The translations under genes were made by a program, and so were the position numbers. From NCBI GenBank assembly GCA_902727985.1, contig CACVAY010000027.1, forward strand, positions 1 to 42,171: a stretch of DNA of 42,171 nt, read 5' to 3'. A model generated the notes under the pieces. It did no database searches and was not told the DNA's origin. It saw only the letters and a list, made by a program, of their open reading frames with translations. Positions 37,271-42,171 of this stretch are shown in pieces. The first letter of the stretch is position 1, and each line of letters begins with the position of its first letter. Source of the DNA: an uncultured Thiotrichaceae bacterium. Its GTDB lineage: Bacteria; Pseudomonadota; Gammaproteobacteria; Thiotrichales; Thiotrichaceae.

Positions 37271-37606
37271 TTTGAAAAACATGGGTAGAGCAACTTACTT
37301 GCACCTTCCATCAACAATCTTTTTATTTTGCAGAAAAAATTTATTTACTGCTCTGAAATAGTTGACCACCACAAAGATAGTGCCATTTTGGCTAGTCTTG
37401 GGGACAAATCAAAAATACTCTGACACGCTCTAAAATTTTGCTCAACTTTTTACAAGAAGATTCAGCGCTACAAAACCCCGATGTGTTAGAAGCTTAAATT
37501 ATCTCTGTAAATAACTTACTCACGATAAGGTAAACCGCTACCCAAACAAATCCTATATACTCCCATCTCGAAATTAGCCGCAACACGCTGTATACAGGAA
37601 ACCCCC
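37271..37606. other. Right flank of the R-M cassette
   Basis: About 335 bp without a gene, AT-rich. It contains direct repeat B (37488-37523) and the upstream region of the RhlE-like helicase, with a TATACT box near 37555 but no good -35. Confidence 0.45.
37488..37523 (+). repeat. Direct repeat B flanking the R-M cassette
   Basis: The 36-base partner of repeat A: begins AGAAGCTTAAATTATCTC, ends CTTACTCAC. The five mismatches are scattered and there are no gaps. It lies 83 bases before the helicase start. Confidence 0.75.
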
Positions 37607-38833
37607 ATGATTTTTTCATCCCTAGACCTAGCTCCCGATCTTCAGAAGGCCATTAATAGTTGCGGCTATGAACAGATGACGCCGATTCAGGAGCAAGCGA
37701 TTATTCCAGCACGTCGTGGCAAGGACATTCTTGCTATCGCACAAACAGGTACGGGGAAAACGGCAGCGTTCTCCATCCCCATTCTGCAACAAATGGTGGA
37801 TAAACCTCGTGAGGACAATAAAGGCCCACGCGCATTGATCCTCACTCCCACACGAGAGCTTGCAGAACAGCTTGGTGAAATCATTGGTGGATACGCAAAG
37901 CATTTACCGTTCTCCGTGACTGCGGTATACGGTGGTGTAAAATTGGGAGGACAAGAAAAAAAACTACGTGCTGGTACTGATGTATTAATTGCGACTCCAG
38001 GTCGTCTTCTTGAACATATCGAGCAATGCAATATAAGCCTGTCATCTGTTGAGTTTGTGGTTTTAGATGAATCTGATCGTATGCTCGACATGGGCTTTAT
38101 TGCTGATGTTCAAGCACTTTTAGAACTCACAGCAAAGAAACGCCAGACATTATTATTCTCAGCAACCTTATCTCCTGCCGTGAACGAGCTTGCACACAAA
38201 CTGTTACATAAGCATCAAGAAATTCGCACCTCTAAACAAAACATCACAGCTGATACCGTTGAGCATGTACTCTACCCCGTTGAAGAAGAGCGCAAGATTG
38301 AGTTATTCATGGAGTTGCTCGAAGAGTACAACTGGTTTCAGGTGCTAGTTTTCACAAGTACCAAAGAGCAAGCTGACAAGCTCAAAGAAAAACTAAAGAA
38401 GCTCCCTGTCGCAACTTGTCACGGCGATATGAGCCAAGGCGCTAGGCGACGAGCGCTCGCTGACTTTAAATCTGCGAAATTACAAATTTTGATTGCGACC
38501 GAGGTGGCAGCTCGTGGCTTGGATATCCAAGGTTTGGATTACGTTATCAACTTCAACCTCCCGTATTTGGCAGAAGACTATGTGCATCGCATTGGTCGTA
38601 CAGGACGTGCTGGCAGTAAAGGCAACGCCATATCTTTTGTGAGTCGTGAAGAAGAACGCAGTCTGGATTCAATCCAGCGCCTAATCGGACAAAAAATCAA
38701 ACGCATCAATCGACCTGGTTTTGAAGTCAATCATCGAGAAGAGCTCATCAAGAAAGTCGCCAAACAAAATCGCCCAGGACGCAAAAACAAAACCACGCAA
38801 ACAAAGATCGACAAACGCCCACGTAAAAAATAG
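37607..38833 (+). CDS. RhlE-like DEAD-type RNA helicase (motif II is DESD)
   Basis: 408 residues with the helicase motif set: Q motif (YEQMTPIQEQAI), motif I (AQTGTGKT), Ia (PTRELAEQ), motif III (SAT), and motif VI (HRIGRTGRAG). Motif II reads DESD (residues 154-157) instead of DEAD; the Asp and Glu needed for Mg-ATP remain. The basic tail from about 375 (RPGRKNKTTQ) probably contacts RNA. AGGAAA precedes the ATG. It heads a run with a DUF4202 gene and a thioredoxin-like gene. It is a second helicase of this class in the window; the two are clearly different subfamilies. Confidence 0.93.
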   Translation: MIFSSLDLAPDLQKAINSCGYEQMTPIQEQAIIPARRGKDILAIAQTGTGKTAAFSIPILQQMVDKPREDNKGPRALILTPTRELAEQLGEIIGGYAKHLPFSVTAVYGGVKLGGQEKKLRAGTDVLIATPGRLLEHIEQCNISLSSVEFVVLDESDRMLDMGFIADVQALLELTAKKRQTLLFSATLSPAVNELAHKLLHKHQEIRTSKQNITADTVEHVLYPVEEERKIELFMELLEEYNWFQVLVFTSTKEQADKLKEKLKKLPVATCHGDMSQGARRRALADFKSAKLQILIATEVAARGLDIQGLDYVINFNLPYLAEDYVHRIGRTGRAGSKGNAISFVSREEERSLDSIQRLIGQKIKRINRPGFEVNHREELIKKVAKQNRPGRKNKTTQTKIDKRPRKK

Positions 38834-38906
38834 CGTAACAAGCAATTGCGTCGAGCATTGAATATACTCGGACATCTCCCTTTATGAAATGTTGGAAAGC
38901 TCTTCC

Positions 38907-39527
38907 ATGACTGATGCACAACAATTGCTTGATAAAGTGATCACACTCTTCGATGCCGCAAATAGTGAAGACCCAAATATCGAAACGGATGCTGAAAGTA
39001 ACGATGTACCAAAGGAACTTCTTTACTCACTTCGTATGCGAGATATGATCAATCGTTTCAAATCAGACGCGGAGGACTTAGAAATTCTAATGGTTGCCGC
39101 GCAACACATCCAGCGCTGGAAGTCTCCTCGTAGCGACTACCCAATGAACCGTAAAGGCTATCATTTGTGGCGCACCAACCTCTATAAGTTCCACGCTGAT
39201 ACGGCAGGTAAATTGATGGTGGAAGCTGGCTATGATGAAGACGCTATCGAACGGGTCAAACTAGCGATTGCTAAAAAGAAAGTAAAAACCAATCCCGATA
39301 CACAGCTAGTCGAAGACATTGCCGCATTAACCTTTATCGAACATTACATGATGGCGTTTTATCAGAAGTTTGATACGCAATATGATGAAGACAAGTGGAT
39401 TGATATTATTTTGCGCACATGGAAGAAAATGTCGCCCAAAGCACAAGCGTTCGCATTGGCAGGGAATATTGCTCTTCCTGAAGCATTAGTACCATTGATT
39501 CAAAAGGCTTTAGCAAAGGCCGCTTAA
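38907..39527 (+). CDS. DUF4202 family protein
   Basis: 206 residues from ATG 38907, chosen because GGAAAG sits seven bases before it; an ATG at 38889 would place that site inside the gene. The sequence has the family features LFDAANSEDPN, HIQRWKSPRSDYP and FIEHYMMAFYQKF. The His-containing segments suggest an HD-like helical fold, but no function is established. It lies 19 nt before the thioredoxin-like gene. Confidence 0.85.
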   Translation: MTDAQQLLDKVITLFDAANSEDPNIETDAESNDVPKELLYSLRMRDMINRFKSDAEDLEILMVAAQHIQRWKSPRSDYPMNRKGYHLWRTNLYKFHADTAGKLMVEAGYDEDAIERVKLAIAKKKVKTNPDTQLVEDIAALTFIEHYMMAFYQKFDTQYDEDKWIDIILRTWKKMSPKAQAFALAGNIALPEALVPLIQKALAKAA

Positions 39528-39545
39528 ATACGGGCTGCGCAGAAT

Positions 39546-39869
39546 ATGGATCTCAATACCCTACATGTTATGACAGAGAAATATGAGGCGATTGCTTACT
39601 ATTTCTCAGGGGCAGACTGTGGGGTTTGTACTGTCTTGCAACCTGCCATGGAACAACTTTTTCAAGAGACTTTTCCCGCGATTCAATGGCAGGAGGTCGC
39701 CCTTGACGAATCACCAGAAATTGCCGGACAACTCCAGCTATTCAGCATCCCCACATTGCTGGTTTATTTCGATGGCAAAGAAGTGTTGCGTAAATCTCGC
39801 AATTTCAGCGCTGGAGAAATAAAGAACGGAATTGAACGCCTTTACTCGCTACGCTTTGATGAAAAATAA
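39546..39869 (+). CDS. Thioredoxin-family protein (CGVC active site)
   Basis: 107 residues: strand AIAYYFSG, active site CGVC (about 25-28), and the cis-Pro segment SIPTLLVYFDGKEV. No signal peptide is present, so it is cytoplasmic. It resembles the product at 12879-13223. Probably co-transcribed with the helicase and DUF4202 gene. It is convergent with yehS, with only six bases between stops. Confidence 0.9.
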   Translation: MDLNTLHVMTEKYEAIAYYFSGADCGVCTVLQPAMEQLFQETFPAIQWQEVALDESPEIAGQLQLFSIPTLLVYFDGKEVLRKSRNFSAGEIKNGIERLYSLRFDEK

Positions 39870-39875
39870 CCTTCC

Positions 39876-40394
39876 TCAATTGTCTTCTGACTTCTCAATC
39901 TTCGCCCACTGAAATGTCGTTTTGATAGGTGTCGAATCAGGTCGATATTTTTGCTGTAAACCTTGCAATAAGTTCCGCAATACTTGGTCTTTGCATTGAC
40001 GATAATGTTTATGGCCTTCTTTACGGAAAAAAGCACTTAGCTCATGTTTACTCAAGGTGAAATCGGCAAGTGCTAAAACGTCCAAAATATCTTCAGCTTT
40101 GAGATTCAAGGCAATCTTTAACTTCATGAAAATCTGGTTATTGTTCAGGTTCTTTTCATGCGGAAACTCTACCCCTTCCCGCTTACCTCGCTTTTCATCA
40201 ATCAGATTATTGAGAAAGATAGCCAACCGATGATCGTTCATTGATTGATAACCCTCATCATCCTCTTTTCTCAACCAATTACTAATTTCAGCACGCGATA
40301 CCGACTGATCTTTTGTGCTCGATAAAGCCATCATCTGAGCATCATCAAAATCAAAGGTAAAACGCAGACGACGTAGAATATCGTTGTTATTCAT
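39876..40394 (-). CDS. yehS: DUF1456 family protein YehS
   Basis: 172 residues; E. coli YehS is about 156. Two repeats of the DUF1456 unit are visible: NNNDILRRLRFTF...NWLRKEDDEGY at 2-50, and NNNQIFMKLKIAL...AFFRKEGHKHYR at about 84-132. The FLNNLIDEKRGKREG and LRNLLQGLQ segments match YehS closely. Function is unknown. AGGGGGAAG lies five bases before the ATG. It follows a DUF4234-type gene after 12 nt. Confidence 0.93.
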   Translation of the reverse strand: MNNNDILRRLRFTFDFDDAQMMALSSTKDQSVSRAEISNWLRKEDDEGYQSMNDHRLAIFLNNLIDEKRGKREGVEFPHEKNLNNNQIFMKLKIALNLKAEDILDVLALADFTLSKHELSAFFRKEGHKHYRQCKDQVLRNLLQGLQQKYRPDSTPIKTTFQWAKIEKSEDN

Positions 40395-40406
40395 ATCTAC
40401 TTCCCC

Positions 40407-40898
40407 CTAAAAGAACTTAGCATCGGAAGAAGAATCATCATCATCGTTCTGCTCTTTGTATTTCTCATTCAACAAATCGACTTTGTAATTAAAGTAGAGA
40501 GGGGAAAAGAAAAAACTCAAAGGACCACTAAACCAGTCTTCGTCCGTAGTTTTTATTTCACAGTGCGCGTTGACGGCATCTCTCGCCAACAACCCCCAAA
40601 GCACAAGCATCAACGTTCGAATAATATCAACAAACTGACTACCCATGATGTTATTACTGGCAGCTTCACCGGAGAGGATATACAAAAGGAAAAACACGAA
40701 AGAGAGATGCGACATAACAAACAATGTATGTACAAAAAAGGGCGATATCTTCAGGCTATCATCAACTTCAGCATTGATTTTCTTCGTTTGAGATCGAGCA
40801 TAATACGCCCAATACAAACCATAGCTTATCACTCCGAGAAGCAATAACATCCCTGTACCCTGCCCTTTCAGAAGAGAAATTAGTCCTTTGTTTTTCAT
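40407..40898 (-). CDS. DUF4234-like small membrane protein
   Basis: 163 residues. Hydrophobic segments lie at about 12-32, 52-78 and 88-108. After the first is the polar YYARSQTKKINAEV, which with the ISYGLYWAYY helix matches the DUF4234 pattern. The C-terminus has a strongly acidic Asp/Ser tail. Function is unknown. The gap to yehS is 12 bases, so they form an operon. The ribosome site is weak. Confidence 0.7.
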   Translation of the reverse strand: MKNKGLISLLKGQGTGMLLLLGVISYGLYWAYYARSQTKKINAEVDDSLKISPFFVHTLFVMSHLSFVFFLLYILSGEAASNNIMGSQFVDIIRTLMLVLWGLLARDAVNAHCEIKTTDEDWFSGPLSFFFSPLYFNYKVDLLNEKYKEQNDDDDSSSDAKFF

Positions 40899-41198
40899 TA
40901 TCTTATTCGCCTAGTCTGCTCCATACAACAGCAATACTACTAACATCAAAATCTGTTTGCAGAATGTGTACTGTTATTTGATGGTTAACACTCTGGCTGT
41001 CGGCAGCCAGAAAAAACAACATAGTATCAGCTGTTCTTCTCTGTTTCACATCCTGTACAAAATGTAAGACATACCAACTGTCTTACGTGGATTATTTACG
41101 CCTTACGAGATGTTGCGCTGATGTATTTATCACTTCTGAACATGCACGCTCTCATTACTACGGTAGATACCATGAGTGATAATAAGGACGGCGAAAAC
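40899..41198. other. 300-bp intergenic region with a strong hairpin
   Basis: Holds the promoter region of the DUF4234-yehS pair. A perfect 8-bp stem with tetraloop TCGG lies at 40992-41011 (TCTGGCTG/CAGCCAGA), followed on the plus strand by A, not T. It therefore does not look like a terminator for either strand and may act in the mRNA leader. No gene was seen. Confidence 0.45.
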
Positions 41199-41927
41199 TT
41201 AATGGAAAGAAATGATTGATGTCTGACTTGCGAATTTCTGCATAACACCTTGCGCTTCCTCAGAAACGTGTTGGCCTTGCATCATTCGAAAACCATCCCT
41301 GAAGAAAATAGGCATATCACTCGGAAGTCTCGCAGAGAGTATTTCGAATGTACTCTCCATCAAATCAGGCTGCATAGAACGGGTAGCGGCAATCCCCGCA
41401 TTCAGATTCAAAACCCGCCATGGACGCCATGGATCACTCGTATCGTCGTTGCTTTCATGATACTCAACAGACGCCTCAGCAACCTCCAGCATCTGCTTAC
41501 AGATATAAGCCAGCTCATCAGTATCTTTCAAGCCATTCACCAATTGACCAAAGCCATCAGCAATACCATTCAGATTTGAGAATGTTGCGCCATTTTTTGC
41601 AAACCAATAACCCGTCGATGCAAAAATCAACGCCACATCATCCCCGTGCTCCATGACCTCAAGCGCCCTGACGAAATAGGCAAGACGATCAAGAAGATCC
41701 AAACCATACTCAGCAAAGTCACTAAATTTATCAACGGGTGGATAATTGCCCCCATTTTCTAACGAAGAGGTAACACCAAAAAAGTCTGATAAGACAGACG
41801 CAAGAACCAAAGGGCCTTTATCATCATTCTCAAATTTGCCGAGTTTATCATTTGCGTCCAGAACTGCCTTCACAACAGGAAGCGCTGTGTCAGACACCAA
41901 GCTTATACTATCAATTAATTTATTCAT
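41199..41927 (-). CDS. Unrecognised cytoplasmic protein
   Basis: 243 residues from ATG 41925-41927 (MNKLIDSISLVSD...); the frame could start at TTG 41972, but neither start has a good ribosome site. No signal peptide or membrane segment is evident. The protein is acidic and appears mostly helical, with clear segments YGLDLLDRLAYFVRALEV and EVAEASVEYHESNDD. I recognise no family or catalytic motif. Confidence 0.6.
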   Translation of the reverse strand: MNKLIDSISLVSDTALPVVKAVLDANDKLGKFENDDKGPLVLASVLSDFFGVTSSLENGGNYPPVDKFSDFAEYGLDLLDRLAYFVRALEVMEHGDDVALIFASTGYWFAKNGATFSNLNGIADGFGQLVNGLKDTDELAYICKQMLEVAEASVEYHESNDDTSDPWRPWRVLNLNAGIAATRSMQPDLMESTFEILSARLPSDMPIFFRDGFRMMQGQHVSEEAQGVMQKFASQTSIISFH

Positions 41928-42045
41928 TCTGTAAGTGTAACCCAATACATTGTGGAGCTGTAATTGACGCAATCATGTAATGGGAAGTTTTTTAATAGTA
42001 AAAGTGTCGCCATATCAGTGTTGTCAAAAAAATTACAATTTTGCA

Positions 42046-42073
42046 TTGACATATTAGAATATTCTAATATACT
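42046..42073 (+). promoter_or_regulatory. Sigma-70 promoter with a perfect 20-bp palindrome in its spacer
   Basis: TTGACA (42046-42051), a 16-base spacer and TATACT (42068-42073). The palindrome ATATTAGAATATTCTAATAT (42051-42070) fills the spacer and overlaps the edges of both boxes, so a dimer bound there would block RNA polymerase. AT-rich palindromes of this kind are typical of ArsR-family repressors; the actual regulator is not in the window. Confidence 0.85.
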
Positions 42074-42120
42074 TGTTTGCAACTTAACTCATTACAGCTT
42101 CCACGCTACGGAGAACTACC

Positions 42121-42171
42121 ATGAAATTACAAACTATCGCTTTCGCTGCTGCTATCGCTCTTTCTACTACT
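42121..42171 (+). CDS. Start of a secreted or lipoprotein gene, cut by the window
   Basis: The ATG at 42121 is preceded by GGAG (8-9 bases). The first 17 codons read MKLQTIAFAAAIALSTT: a basic start and hydrophobic core, that is, a signal peptide. The rest lies outside the window, so the family cannot be named. It is driven by the palindrome-bearing promoter at 42046-42073. Confidence 0.8.
   Translation, partial: MKLQTIAFAAAIALSTT

Noticed and set aside
40992-41011. Strong hairpin as a terminator
   Set aside because: The stem is followed by A on the plus strand and no T-run serves the minus strand, so it does not fit a factor-independent terminator.
1-42171. CRISPR arrays, tRNA or rRNA genes, transposases, phage genes
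   Set aside because: No regularly spaced direct repeats, no tRNA-type T-loop signatures and no recognisable transposase or integrase frames were found; a covariance-model scan for RNAs was not possible here.

Overview
This window reads as chromosomal DNA of a moderately AT-rich gammaproteobacterium with an aerobic, redox-active lifestyle. The placement rests on gene content: yqiJ/yqiK-type genes, a yehS (DUF1456) gene, a RoxA/YcfD-type ribosomal oxygenase, RhlE-like DEAD helicases and a cytochrome c'/cytochrome b pair. A persulfide dioxygenase and a rhodanese lipoprotein point to sulfane-sulfur handling, but that alone does not prove a sulfur oxidizer. No rRNA, tRNA, CRISPR array, transposase or phage gene was recognised.

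Layout. (1) 3-7888, minus strand: an envelope operon of a YqiJ-like OB-fold membrane protein, a YqiK-like flotillin and a 1768-aa coiled-coil AAA+ ATPase. (2) 8048-12762: a DEAD helicase with a TTG start, a small ion channel, a rhodanese lipoprotein, and a membrane-anchored SMC/RecF-like ATPase translationally coupled to a 65-aa protein. (3) 12879-22924: a thioredoxin-like gene, then an ion and osmotic-stress block (MscS, CPA1 antiporter, SLC13/TrkA-C transporter, CsbD, BON-MscS, a PLDc_N-like peptide, a broken lipoprotein gene and a DUF2254 membrane protein). (4) 22967-28308: persulfide dioxygenase, then a molybdenum hydroxylase operon (2Fe-2S subunit, Mo subunit, XdhC, MocA-like transferase). 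(5) 28358-34672: CPA2 antiporter, roxA-like gene, Anbu proteasome-like hydrolase with transglutaminase, cytochrome c' and cytochrome b561. (6) 34811-37523: a type II restriction-modification cassette between two 36-bp near-identical direct repeats. (7) 37607-41927: a second DEAD-type helicase (motif DESD), DUF4202, thioredoxin-like, YehS, DUF4234 and an unknown protein. (8) 42046-42171: a strong promoter with an embedded perfect 20-bp palindrome and the first 17 codons of a secreted protein.

How the parts fit. Much of the window serves the cell envelope and ion balance: two MscS channels, three cation or anion transporters, an ion channel, and the flotillin/OB-fold/AAA+ set. The molybdenum operon is self-contained, with an exported enzyme plus its cofactor cytidylation and insertion factors. 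Three copies of a REP-like palindromic repeat (10616, 18038, 31491) lie just outside genes; the third is a head-to-head pair with compensatory stem changes. The most noteworthy items are the flotillin-AAA+ operon, the membrane-anchored SMC-like ATPase pair, the repeat-flanked R-M cassette with an HTH-fused methyltransferase, the reduced Anbu locus, the REP pair, and the operator-like palindrome filling the promoter spacer at the right end.
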